Source of the DNA: Gnetum montanum
Lineage: Eukaryota > Streptophyta > Gnetopsida > Gnetales > Gnetaceae
Length of the DNA stretch: 64,000 nucleotides
Assembly (NCBI GenBank): GCA_015680685.1
Contig: MNCI01000949.1
Location: forward strand, 5,838 to 69,837
Reading direction: 5' to 3'
Positions within the stretch are counted from its first letter, which is position 1. Every line of letters begins with the position of its first letter. Of this stretch, positions 35,986 through 47,303 are shown piece by piece. Below the pieces are notes generated by a model. That model saw only the letters and a list, made by a program, of their open reading frames with translations. It ran no database searches and was not told the origin of the DNA. The position numbers were made by a program, and so were the translations under genes.

Positions 35986-36900
35986 GTCTAGATAAGCAAT
36001 GCATCCTTCTTTGTCGATTCCACCAATGGCTTGGAGATTTTGAAAAAATTCTTAATGAAGCGTCGGTAGTAGCCAGTATGACCAAGGAATTGCCACACTT
36101 CTTTAACTATTTTGGGTTGATAAGATAGTCCTTGGATGACCCTTATTTTTTTAGGGTCCATCTCAGTTCTTACTTTTGAGATACGGTGCCCCAAGACTAT
36201 GCCTTCCTAGGCCATAAGATGGCTCTTTTGCCAATTAAGCTAGAGGTTTGTTTCGACACATCGTTTCAACAACTACTCAAGATGGTCTAGGGCTTACTTG
36301 AATGTAGCTCCATAGGTAGAGAAATCATCCATGAAAAATTCTACCTTGATACCGATCTGTTGTTGAAAAATGCTCAGAACTAATCGTTGAAATGTGGCTA
36401 GGGCATTGCATAGACCAAATGGCATCTGACGGTAAGCAAAAGTTACCCAAGGACTTATGAAAGTTATCTTTGCCTGGTCCTTTAGTGCAATCCAGATTTG
36501 GTTATAATCACTATAACCATCCAGAAAGCTATAATAGTTGTGCCCAGAAATGGTGTCTAGCACTTGGTCAACAAAAGGCAATTGTAAATGATCTTTGAAA
36601 GTTGCCATGTTGAGCAGTCTAAAGTCGATGCACATCTACCATTTGCCTTCTTTCTTGGGTATGATCATGAGTGGATTGACCCACTCACTAACTATGATAG
36701 GGTAGATGAATCCTACCTTGAGGAGTTGTTCAATCTCCTCTTTGACAATTTATTTTAATTTGGGATTCAAACGTCATTGTGGCTATCGTTTCGGCTTAAC
36801 GACAGGGTTAGTGTATATCCAGTGCTGGCATATTCTTGGATCTATCCTAGTGAGCTTGGAATATGAATAAGAAAAGGCTACTAACCATTTTTCCATAACT
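35986..36900 (-). pseudogene. Reverse transcriptase of E3
   Basis: 36294-36635 holds MCIDFRLLNMATFKDHLQLP, FLDGYSDYNQIWIA, FAYRQMPFGLCNALATFQR and the catalytic Phe-Met-Asp-Asp box, in the order and spacing of Ty3/Athila RT. 35988-36194 continues with VWQFLGHTGYYRRFIKNF, the connection region. The two catalytic Asp of the box remain, but neighbouring frames carry stops. Confidence 0.88.
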
Positions 36901-37287
36901 TCATCAAAAATTTCTTTTTTTCTGTAGTAAACTTACCATTAATAATGATCAGACTTCCATTTTTCAAGAACATATACTCGATTCCAGCTGGTAGTGTCTT
37001 TAACTCAAGGGGCTCTTATTTAAAATTGTCAAGAATCTCTAGCTCTCCCCAACTAATATCATCATTTACTCCTTTGGAGAGCTGGTGATGAACTTGCTTA
37101 AGTTTATCCATACTTGCAACATATTCATACGTTAGGCCCTCAATGGGTTCCATGCACAATGTACTACTGCCAAAATCAGCTATCAGCCACTGGGTGCCTT
37201 CTTCTTTTGTGGCTACTGCACAAAGATATCTCTGAATTTCATCTTCTAGTGCACACTGCTTGTATGTAGAGATAGATGTTCACTTTA

Positions 37288-37700
37288 CTAACCATAACTT
37301 CTGCACACAATAACACCCTGAATCATTGTACGTGATACATGTAACCTCTTCTTCTCGATCTTTCCAAATTCATTTTCTTTTGATATCTCCAAGGAAAGAT
37401 CTCTAATGCTCATTTTGGCATCAACGGTGATTAAGAACGCCCTTCCCATAATAATTGGGAAGTCCCCCTTATAGTTCTCCACCTTGATTACTAGGAAGTT
37501 GGTAGGATATGACCACCCACAAACAGTGGTTACGATGTCCTCTACTAGTCCCAATGGAATAGCGATGGACTAGTCCACAAGTTCTAGCCAGATGTTGCTC
37601 TTCTTCAAGGGAGGAAGATTCCACATTGTGTACACCTCATGCGAGATCAGATTAACACCAGAACTAGAGTTAAGGAGAGCTTTACAAGGCTCATTCCCAA
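37288..37700 (-). pseudogene. Aspartic protease of E3, active site changed
   Basis: 37288-37554 gives PTNFLVIKVENYKGDFPIIM and Gly-Arg-Ala-Phe-Leu, the second half of retroviral-type proteases. The active-site block upstream reads Leu-Leu-Asn-Ser-Ser-Ser-Gly where the related fragment at 59616 has Leu-Leu-Asp-Ser-Gly-Ser-Ser, so the catalytic Asp is lost. It would cleave the gag-pol polyprotein. Confidence 0.8.
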
Positions 37701-37799
37701 CAATTTGCAAATATACTAGGGGACTCCTAGGATCAACTAACTTTTTGGGTAGGTTACTAGCTCAAATCCAATTAGATACAACATGGGTCAGCATTATAG

Positions 37800-40349
37800 T
37801 ATGGATTCAAGAGGGATTTTGGTTTGAAGGGGACTCAGATGAAGGTGAGATAGAGGAGGGTGAAGGAGAAGGGTTACCAATCACTGATTTGTCNGAAGGT
37901 GAGATAGAGGAGGGTGAAGGAGAAGGGTTACCAATCACTGATTTGTCTGAGGGCTTTAGTGGATTGCAAGGTTGGAAGAAGGGTCTTTTCTTTGTTCATG
38001 GTTCCGACCTGCTTGGTGGGTTAACCAGTTGTAGGTTAACCACCCTCATAGCATTTCTTTGTTGTGATTGGGTAGGCAATTCACCCTACATGGATGAAGT
38101 AGGTGGTAGCTATGCAAGAGATGACAGAGTGGGTGAAGGGACAAGAGGAGCATGAGGATAGTAGGTGGCATCCCTCCTTGGATAGGATGATTGGTATACT
38201 TTAGGAGGGTAGTGGTGAGGTTGGTAAGTGGTAACATGACCAGAGGAGTTCCGTGGAGATGAAGGTTGCTGAACATAATAACCATAGGGATCTAGCTGTC
38301 GGTAAGGGTACTACTATCTTAGAGGTGGCAACACCCACAATTGTGGTTGTTGCCACTACTGGTACAATTTGTAAGGTTGCAGTGGAGTTCCACTTGGATA
38401 GTACTACTATGGTTGGTGAAACTATCGAGCGTTGCCTTATGGATAAGATAATCTTTTGGGTGTTTGCCTTTTTGCAAGTCGTGGATGTAAGGAATACACC
38501 CTAGATTCCTGAAAATGTGACACAATTGGGTAACATCCCTTGGGTTGTTCATATTGGTAGACATCACATCCACCATCATCATCTAAGTTGCTATCCATAG
38601 CCATCTATATCACAGCCATTTTACCCTTACCCTTAGATATGGCACATTCAACTTCCTTACATCTTCGGTGCTCATGTTCACCACTCTACTCTTTGGACTC
38701 TTCAGCAATTTTTAAGACAGCCTGAAACCTATTGTCCATGGAGTCCCATAATTGATCAACCTTAGCTATGATTTTAGATTGAAATTTCTAGAGTGGCAAG
38801 GTTTTCTAATTAGCCACCTCATCTTTGGTGAATTCATCCTTACTGTCACAAAATCAAACCCCCTTTTTTCCGATAGAAGGAACCGTGTTGTATTCTTCTA
38901 CACTTTCTTGTTTTCTCAATTCCCTTTCCTCCTTGGCTACCTACTCAATTAATTTTTGAATCTGATGGACACTTAACTCTATCAATCTCCCTTGGGCATA
39001 GACACCAAGGGTTTTCCTTGTTTCAGACTGCAACTTGTCTATAATATGGCAAAGCTGATCAAGTTGAGAGTATCCATGGTGAGGGCACCTATGCAACAAA
39101 GAGTAGTATTGACCAATAGCAACATCCAAGGGCTCATGATTTCCTTGTTTCCACACTTGAATCTGCTTCCTTAGATTGGATACTTGGGAGTACATTTGAT
39201 ATTTGTCATTGAACAACTTCAACATGATACTTCATTGCGTAATTGATTTTGGTTCCAAGGACTGGTACCAATTTTCTGCTTCCTTTATGAGTGTCCTTGG
39301 AAATAATTTTAGCTTCTACCAATCATTCTCAATATTCTACAAGGCACATGCATCTTGAAAGGCTTGGAGATGATTTTGCAGATCAACATCGTATCCTCCC
39401 TTGAACTGGGGGATGTTGTTCATGTTCAACCTTTTTATTTTGCTATCCTTCAAGTGCCTTGTTGGAATCCTCATGGCCTTTGCAATGTTCAACATGCCTT
39501 GAGTGGCAAATAGAGCTTCATCAAGGTCATGGTGATGGTGCCTATGATGTTCTATACTATCCCTTCTTTTTTGATGATGGGTCTCTTTGGATTGCTCACG
39601 TCTTCAATCACGATTTTCCCGATGTTCCCTTCTATTTTTTTGGTCTCGTCGGTCACCTCCATCATGGTTATTCCTTCTATGGCCACGATCTGAGCCATAT
39701 GAAGAAGAAGAAGAAGACGATGAAGGGGAAGAAGAAGGAGAACTTGCTCTGCACTGATGCCTATCATCCTTCCTTCGATGCTTGTGACCACGATCACGAT
39801 CATGATCTTCTTTTTCCCCCTTATCCTGACTTGCTTCTCCAGATCCATTTTTTTCATTGGATCCATTTTGACCAGAACCTGGATTATGGATTGTGGATTG
39901 TACATTCTGGTTGAGGGCTCCTTGAAAAATGTAAAATAGAGAAGAATCACTAAATAAGTGGTCACCTCCATCAAATGAGCCAAGTGGAGGTGGAAAAGTT
40001 TTTAACCCCTTGCCCTTTAAAAGCTCGTGTTGGTGCTCCAGCTAATGATCCCTTAATCTTTGTGCTTCAGTGGGATGATAATTCCTTGAGTCAGGATCTC
40101 ACATATCATATTCTCCATGAAGTTGTTGAAGCTTGTGTTGTGTGAGCATTAGCTGGAGCATTACTGGAATAGATCGATAGGTGGCAACACAATGTTGCCT
40201 TCCATGTTGCGCCATTGTAGCAGTTCATCTTGATGCAAGATGAAGGTGAAGTCGAGTACATACTCATCAGGATGAGCATATACCACCTGGTATTGTTGAG
40301 GCACCTAGACTACCTTGGGTAGAGATGGACTCTTGTGAGAAGAAGACAT
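37800..40349 (-). pseudogene. gag of E3
   Basis: ATG at 40349-40347 starts Met-Ser-Ser-Ser-His-Lys. Downstream 38941-39225 holds the gag core MLKLFNDKYQMYSQVSNLRK and LDVAIGQYYSLLHRC, close to the pol-less elements. A Ser/Asp/Arg-rich low-complexity region lies at 39600-39850 and a Pro/Tyr/Gln-rich C-terminal part at 38050-38330. Many stops and frameshifts. Confidence 0.82.
37841..37947. other. 53-bp duplication around a single N
   Basis: 37841-37893 and 37895-37947 are identical and separated by one N (37894). This is an assembly overlap, not a true tandem repeat. Confidence 0.85.
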
Positions 40350-40514
40350 TTTGTGTTAATGAACTTATAGGCAGTGTGTAGTTAAGGTTTAATTTAATTA
40401 TAATAATTTTTATTTTCTTAGGATTTGACTCTTAGGGTTTGAATAATGAGATTACTAAGTTTCACTTGGTTTAGATAATGCATGTAGAACTACAGTCCCT
40501 AGCAACGACACCAA

Positions 40515-41384
40515 TGATGAGTGGCAAGGTGCTCCTACGCCCAACCATACAAATCATAGGCGTCCACGTGCGATTCAGTCAAATTTTGTAGACTATAATT
40601 ACTAAGTACACTAGAGCTAAACAATGCATGCATGTTGTCTATTCGTTGTCTTCCCAGTCCCACTTGTGGAATGCAATTGTATGGTTAAGTGTGATTGAGG
40701 CATAAGATTTTTATTATTTTGTGTTTTATCAATTTACTCGCCTAGAACAAGAATGAAAGTAAGAGTAATTAAATGCTAAGTAAACTATGGTCTAATCTAG
40801 CCTAACGCAAGTAACCATTCTCACTTCCCAGAAACATCTTGAACTTTGTGTAAACACTGCTAGGTTGTCAAACGCTAACCATTTCTAAGCTACCAGGTGT
40901 CACACGTATGTTCGAAGGGGTTGCGCTTATGTATTTTAATGAGTTGCTTGATTAATCAAAATTATTTACTTCATGAATAACATTAATGAAAATTGCATGA
41001 AATCACAATATATAAATGCATAAGAAAGAAAGTCTCAAGTGTTGCAAGGATGAATCAAAGAGTTTGTCTTTATTGCCAACACAATGGTGGGTTTAGGTAC
41101 ATCAATGCTTGAATAAAGATCCATTCACACTTAGACCTCCTACTGCAGGCACTTGGAAAATATTCTAACTCTCAAATGGACAAACTACAAGAGTTTTGCT
41201 ACTTGACTGCTAAAAACTACTCCTAATCATGTGCCCAAGGGCTATATTTATAGACTTAGGAGTAACCCTGCGATATCAAATGTACGATATCGCATCTTGG
41301 GCCATGATATCGCATATCCGATATCGTGTACCCGATATCACAGCCACTCTAATATCAAAGTGTATGAAAAAACATGATTTATCA
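40515..41384 (-). repeat. 5' LTR of E3
   Basis: 870 bp, TGATGAGTGGCAAGG to ATGATTTATCA. GATATC cores at 41272/41286 and 41306/41320/41334 are all 14 bp apart within groups. A TATAAATA box (minus strand) lies at about 41245-41252, beside the array as in the other LTRs. TSD GTTAT follows. Confidence 0.93.
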
Positions 41385-41517
41385 GTTATGGATGAAATAT
41401 TATTTAGTATTAGTAATAAGCTCTCTCTTGAGCGTTATAGATGGAATATTATTTAGCATTATCGACCAAATAAAGGTGAGCTAGCCCAAGTTACTAAAAA
41501 CCATGATTTGTATTGCA

Positions 41518-42482
41518 TGTAGATCGTTGAACTTAGAAGGGGTGGGGGTGTGGGGGTGAAAGGAGGAGAAGGAATGAATAAGTTCCAAATTTTAATTCTT
41601 TAACACCAAGAGCACATTGACTTTAACATGGTTCCCCAACTTGGGTAGTCCAGGCTTGGAATGTGGTTTCCAATCTTTCAGAACCTTTATAATCTTGAGC
41701 TCCACACTAGAGTGTTATACTGCAACACCAACAACTTAATCCCATAGGATCCTGACAAGCTCAAACAAGATGTCTTCTAGCAAGAAGCACATCAATCCCA
41801 TAGGGCAACAAGGGAGAAAAATTATAAGGGATAAATGCAACTTAGTTTGTTGATCCTTGTTTGTTGAGGTACAACACACTTTACAATGAACAAATGATGA
41901 TACAATGAAGAGCTACAAAGATTACAATAATTCATAAAATGATAGTATAATGATTACACATAATCTTGCACATTTCCCAATGCATATGACATCTTCTTAT
42001 AACTACCATGTTTCTAAATCCTTTTTGGAATTCATGCAACGGCTAGGCAATGGTCACTAATAGTTTTTGAAGACATATTCTTCGTGTTTGAGACGTCTTT
42101 CTGAATTGCCTTCTATTATGGGAAGATGTCTTTGTTTGGGAAAGACATCTTTGTTTGATGGGAGACATCTTTTTGAATTTGGCCTACATTCTGTGAAGAT
42201 ATTTTTTGTCTGGTAAAGATGTCTTTGCTTGAGGAAAGACATCTGTTGTTTCTTGAAGAAATCTTTATTTGAGTTCACTCCAAATCTACCATGAAGTATA
42301 CTATTTTCAGAGACAACTTTCTTCAACTTTCTTTGTCCTTTGAATTCATTGTTCCTTTCCCATGCTCATCAAACTTTCAGAGATATTCTTCCAAGGTTTT
42401 TTCCTGTAAGCACAACAATCACACACACACAAACAACCTATGTTCTCCATTTTCCTTAAGGTTTTAACATACCAAAAGATCA
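41518..42482 (-). repeat. 3' LTR of the copia element
   Basis: 965 bp and aligned with 47304-48408. It is shorter, lacking about 130 bp present near 47430-47560 of the other LTR. A G-rich run lies at 41536-41573. An array of AGATGTCTTT / AAAGACATCT words occupies 42070-42270. Confidence 0.88.
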
Positions 42483-43852
42483 AAAATCTTCTCCTTTTTG
42501 GTAATGTCCTAAACTTAAGAAAATGGGTTAGTCTTGTGTCAACATATAAACATATAAACTATTTCTCCCCCTTTTTGGACATAACCAAAAAGGTGAGGTA
42601 AAATCCCCCTAAATTAAAGCATAGAGAAAAAAATAATGTTTTTGGTGTTTTGTATTTGTTGTATTTGTTTTTATGTGAAGTAGGAAAGAATGAAAAGACT
42701 TATATGATAGGACAAGGTCCTATCCTCATATCTTTACATAGAGATGCCAACTGATGTTCATCTAGAGGTTTGGTGAAGGCATCAGCTAGTTGACTCTCGA
42801 TTCCAATGAATTCTAGCGTTACATGACCATGTTGTGTATGCTCTCATATGAAATGGTGGTGAATCTTAATATGTTTACTATGAGAATGTTGGATGGGATT
42901 CTTTGTCATGTTGATGAAACTCTTGTTATCACAGTAAATAGGAGTTGAGTTTGTGATTACTCCTAAATATTTAAGAGTTTCTTTCATCCAAAGTAATTAA
43001 GCACAACAACTTTCAGTAGAAATATAGTTAGCTTTTGTTGTTGAGGAAGCTGTAGAGGTTTTCTTCTTAGTTTTCCATGAGACAAGACTTCTACCCAAGA
43101 AGAAATAGTTGCCACTAGTGCTACGACAATCATAAGAACAACCTACCCAATTTGCATCATAATAACTAGCAAGATGAAGGGAGAAATCCTTTGGATGCCA
43201 AAGGCCCTAGTTAGTAGTAGCTTTCAACTAGTGAAAAATACATATAATAGCCTAGTAATGAGAATCTTTTGGAGCTGACTGATATCTAGCACACAATCCT
43301 ACATTTAAAGCTATATTTGGTCAACTTGCAATTAGATAAAGAAGACTACCAATCATACCTCTATAAAGCTTGGGATCAATTGGCTTACCTTGATCATCTT
43401 TAATGAATTTAGAATTTTCAGCCATTGGATTACCTTTAACTTTAACATCAGCCAAGACATATTTGAGCAGAAGATCTTTTACATATTTGGTTTGACATAA
43501 GAAGGTTCGATCAGTTATTTGATAGATTTGAAACCCAAGAAATTTTTCAAGTTCTTCCATCATGCTCATTTCAAATTTAGACTACATGATATTAGAAAAC
43601 TTGTTGCAAAGAATTTCATTAGTGGCACCAAAAATAATATTACCAACATAGATTTGAACAATTAAAAGATCTTTACCTTCTCTTTTAAGAAATAATGTAA
43701 CATTAGCTTTACCCCTTTTGAATCAATTTGATGTGAGGTGTTGAGAAATCTTTTCATACCAAGCTCTTGGAGCTTGTTTAAGACCATACAGAGCTTTCTT
43801 GAGCTTGTAGACATGGTTAGTCTTGGTTGAATTAACAAATCCCTTAGGTTGT

Positions 43853-44687
43853 TGATGAGTGGCGAGGTACCCCTACACTCAACCATACAAATACGAGTGT
43901 GCACGCACGATTCGGTCGAACTTCGCAGAATAAATGCCTTAACACCATAAGAAACACTTGGGGTTAATCNNNNNNNNNNNNNNNNNNNNNNNNNNNNNNN
44001 NNNNNNNNNNNNNNNNNNNNNNNNNNNNNNNNNNNNNNNNNNNNNNNNNNNNNNNNNNNNNNNNNNNNNNNNNNNNNNNNNNNNNNNNNNNNNNNNNNNN
44101 NNNNNNNNNNNNNNNNNNNNNNNNNNNNNNNNNNNNNNNNNNNNNNNNNNNNNNNNNNNNNNNNNNNNNNNNNNNNNNNNNNNNNNNNNNNNNNNNNNNN
44201 NNNNNNNNNNNNNNNNNNNNNNNNNNNNNNNNNNNNNNNNNNNNNNNNNNNNNNNNNNNNNNNNNNNNNNNNNNNNNNNNNNNNNNNNNNNNNNNNNNNN
44301 NNNNNNNNNNNNNNNNNNNNNNNNNNNNNNNNNNNNNNNNNNNNNNNNNNNNNNNNNNNNNNNNNNNNNNNNNNNNNNNNNNNNNNNNNNNNNNNNNNNN
44401 NNNNNNNNNNNNNNNNNNNNNNNNNNNNNNNNNNNNNNNNNNNNNNNNNNNNNNNNNNNNNNNNNNNNNNNNNNNNNNNNNNNNNNNNNNNNNNNNNNNN
44501 NNNNNNNNNNNNNNNNNNNNNNNNNGAGTGATCAATCTGCCAGAGCTTCGCTACTTCTAGCCAGGATTTTGAAATGAAGGGAGTGCTGCCTCTTATTTAT
44601 AGATATGGCGGCGGACTGCGATATCGCGTACGCGATATCGCAGTAGAAGAGGCGATATCGCAGCGCAGTGCATGTCGCGTCTCATCA
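43853..44687 (-). repeat. Solo LTR of the Ty3 family inside copia RT
   Basis: It starts TGATGAGTGGCGAGG and ends GTCTCATCA. GTTGT is duplicated at 43848-43852 and 44688-44692. Total length is 835 bp including 556 N, about one LTR. The right part keeps GATATC dyads (near 44620-44660) and a TATTTATAGAT box in reverse. Intact TSD with one LTR indicates LTR-LTR recombination after insertion, unless the N gap hides a collapsed element. Confidence 0.82.
43970..44525. other. 556-base assembly gap (N)
   Basis: Run of N within the solo LTR. ORFs predicted across it are artefacts. Confidence 0.97.
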
Positions 44688-45276
44688 GTTGTTCAATGTA
44701 AACTTCTTCTTGAATGGTTCCATTTAAGAAGGCACTTTTGACATCCATTTGATAGAGCTGGATGTTGTTAATGCTAGCATAGGCAAGCAGAAGTCTACTA
44801 GATTCTAGCCTAGCAGCAGGAGCAAAATTTTCATCAAAATCTATTCCTTCTTGTTGGTTGTATCCTTTGGCAACCAATCTAGCCTTGTTTTTAATGATGT
44901 TTCCATTATCATCAATCTTGTTCCTAAAGATCCATTTTGTTCCAATAATAGGTTTATCAATGGGCCTAGGTGTTAACTCTCATACATCATTTTTAGCAAA
45001 ATGAATAAGTGCATCTTGCACAGTAGAAATCCAACCTTCCTCTTTTTTTACTTCCTTAAAGGTTTTGGGTTCAAGTTGAGAGAGATATGCAGAGAAGGCA
45101 CACATTTCTTTGATTTGGCTTCTAGTATGAACACCATCTTGGACTTCCCTAATAACATTATTGAGAGAGTGAGTTTTGCAAAGCCTAGGTATTTTTGATA
45201 GAGTGGGAGATATCTCTTGATCATCATCATTCTCTTCCTCTTCATGAGCACTACTAGTTTTCAAATTTTTGTCATC

Positions 45277-46507
45277 TTACACTAAAGGTGGACTAGATAA
45301 TTTCTTAATGGGAATAGCTTCATCATTAGGTTGAGGATAACTAATTTCATAATAATCTATCTTGACATTTATGGTTTCCTCCACAATATTTGTTCTTTTG
45401 TTAAACACTTTGTATGCTCTACTTACTAGAGAATATCCTAAGAAAATTCCTTCGTTGATTTTTGCATCAAACTTCTTCAAGTTATCTTTATCATTCAGAA
45501 TATAGCATTTTGAACCAAAAACATGAAAATAAGATATTAAAGGTTTCTTGACAATCCATAATTCATAAGGAATTTTAGAAGTGAATCTTCTTACCAGAAC
45601 TTTGTTGGACACGTAATTGGTGGTGTTGATGGCTTCAACTCTAAAGTGATGAGGAAGGGTTTTATCATTTAATATTATCCTTCCTATCTCATTCAAGATT
45701 TTGTTCTTCTGTTCAGCTACATCATTTTGTTGAGGAGTTCTTGTAGTAGAAAATTGATGTAGAATTCCATTTATTTGATAGAATTGTTTAAATTTTTCAT
45801 TTTTGAACTCACTTCCATTGCCACTCTTGATAACCTTAATACTACATCCTTTTTCTTTCTAGATCTGATTACTAATTCTAAAAAAATGATCAAACACCTC
45901 ATCTTTGTGATATAAAAATGCAACCCAAGTAAAATTAGAATAATCATCAATAATGATCAAAAAAATATCTTTTCTTTCCTAAGTTGAGAGTTTGAATTGG
46001 ACCAACCACATCCATATGAAGTAGATCTAAGGGATGAGCAGTAGAAATACAATTTTCCTTACCAAATCTTACCCTTATTTGTTTCCCTTTTTGATAGGCT
46101 TCACATGCATTTAAGTTGAAATTTGTAAGCTTAGGGAGATGATGAACCATTTCTAAAGAAACCAAGGTTTGAGGAATTTATTTATTTATGTGGCCTAGCT
46201 TCCTATGCCAAAGATGTGTATCATCTATACAACTTACTAAACACTTGGATTCAAGGCTAGCAAAATTTCCAAAAATAGTGGTATACACATTTCCTTTTCT
46301 AGATCCTTTAATCACAACATTTCCAGTAGATAAATATTGTATTCTACAACTTTCTTTTGAAAAAGTAACATTGAAATTTGATTCACAAAGTTGAATTACA
46401 CTAAGGAGATTATGTTTTAATCCATCAATGAAAAACATTTTGTTCATAGTTGGTAATCCCTTACCTTTTCCTCCTATGGTACCAATACTTGTTATAGGTG
46501 CTGCCAT
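45277..46507 (-). pseudogene. Integrase and pre-integrase region of the copia element
   Basis: 46178-46507 ends with Leu-Trp-His-Arg-Lys-Leu-Gly-His, the pre-integrase zinc motif. 45947-46165 holds Leu-Leu-His-Met-Asp-Val-Val-Gly-Pro with the first catalytic Asp. 45277-45696 holds NDKTLPHHFRVEAINTTNYV, FHVFGSKCYILNDKDNLKKF and IFLGYSLVSRAYKVFNKRT, the well-conserved copia integrase end. The middle is broken by stops and a frameshift. Confidence 0.87.
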
Positions 46508-47300
46508 GTCATCTCCAAAAGTGACTGTACCACAATTTTATTCCTTGAAATGGATGAAGTAGGATTTGTCACCTGTCATGTGCCTTGAACACCCACTGTC
46601 AATATACCATGTACTAGTGTTATCATTGGAGAAAGTAACTTGAGCCATTAAATGCTTTTCTGTATTTTCTTCTTTTTCTCTCCAAACCTACATAGTTTAC
46701 TTTCTAGGTTGGTTTTGCAAAGACCAAGAGTAGTGATGCATTCTAAGATAACAAAAAGCTTGAATATGACCATGTTTACCACAAAAGAAGCATTTCAAGT
46801 TTTTAGGCTTAGGAGATTTGCCAAGCTTGGATAAACGCTATTTTTGATTTTTGGAATTCCCCATAGAGCTCTTGTTCATCTACTCAAACATTTTTGTCAA
46901 ATTTTGAGCCTCAACCCTAAGGTCTAAGTTTTTATTTTTGAGATAAGAATATTCATCATTAAGCACTTTGATTTTTATTTCTTTGGCATGTAAAGTATCT
47001 TTTATTTTAGTGCAAAAATTTTGGAAAAAAAAAATGTTATGGAAAAATATCTCATACCTATCTTCGAAGGAAGTATCATTTTGATAATCATAAGAATTGT
47101 CAACTCTATAGGCATCATTTTCTATCATTTTGAAGGTAATGAAGGAAATAAGATACTTACCTTGATAATAGATATCAAAAATGAATTGTGCATACATATT
47201 GATGATGTACATTATGCTATTTATCCACATGTGTTCGATGTTGAGTATCCCTTCCCTGTTCACTCTTGAAGATTGATGTAGAGTACCAGGCTTTGATACA
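46508..47300 (-). pseudogene. Truncated gag and protease of the copia element
   Basis: A Lys/Glu/Asn-rich coiled stretch (about 46880-47080) precedes the CCHC knuckle Cys-Phe-Phe-Cys-Gly-Lys-His-Gly-His-x4-Cys (46795-46752). The protease site Trp-Tyr-Ile-Asp-Ser-Gly-Cys-Ser follows at about 46610-46570. The space from primer site to knuckle is only about 0.5 kb, so most of the capsid part of gag is missing. Confidence 0.8.
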
Positions 47301-47303
47301 ACT

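Larger units (their letters stand above)
31411..41384 (-). mobile_element. E3: Athila-like Ty3 element with full pol, decayed
   Basis: LTRs at 31411-32011 (shortened by a one-N join) and 40515-41384. The target duplication GTTAT is at 31406-31410 and 41385-41389. The primer site is at 40513-40496. On the minus strand the order is gag, protease, RT, RNase H and integrase, with integrase downstream of RT, the Ty3/gypsy order. Then comes about 1.9 kb of noncoding sequence holding the shared block. LTR ends, primer type, gag and noncoding block tie it to the pol-less E0, E1, E2 and E6, making its lineage their best candidate helper. This copy is full of stops. Confidence 0.9.
42725..45276 (-). 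pseudogene. Reverse transcriptase-RNase H of the copia element, interrupted
   Basis: RT begins with WISTVQDALIHFAKNDV (about 44980) and MVAKGYNQQEGIDFDENFAP, then YQMDVKSAFLNGTIQEEVYI. At this point the solo LTR 43853-44687 is inserted. Beyond it come KKALYGLKQAPRAWYEKI, then the catalytic box reading Tyr-Val-Gly-Asn (43650-43639) instead of Tyr-Val-Asp-Asp, and FLGFQIYQITDRTFLCQTKY. RNase H follows to Phe-Thr-Lys-Pro-Leu-Asp-Glu (about 42775). Several stops. Loss of both catalytic Asp in the box shows it is dead independently of the insertion. Confidence 0.88.

Noticed and set aside
37592-38155. 187-codon plus-strand ORF
   Set aside because: It lies antisense to E3 protease/gag, includes the single-N duplicated segment, and its Glu/Gly-rich look comes from the repeated stretch.
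39459-39914. 151-codon plus-strand ORF rich in His/Asp/Phe
   Set aside because: Antisense of the low-complexity Ser/Asp/Arg region of E3 gag.
43939-44560. ORFs of about 200 codons on both strands
   Set aside because: They consist almost entirely of N-derived unknown residues over the 556-N gap.
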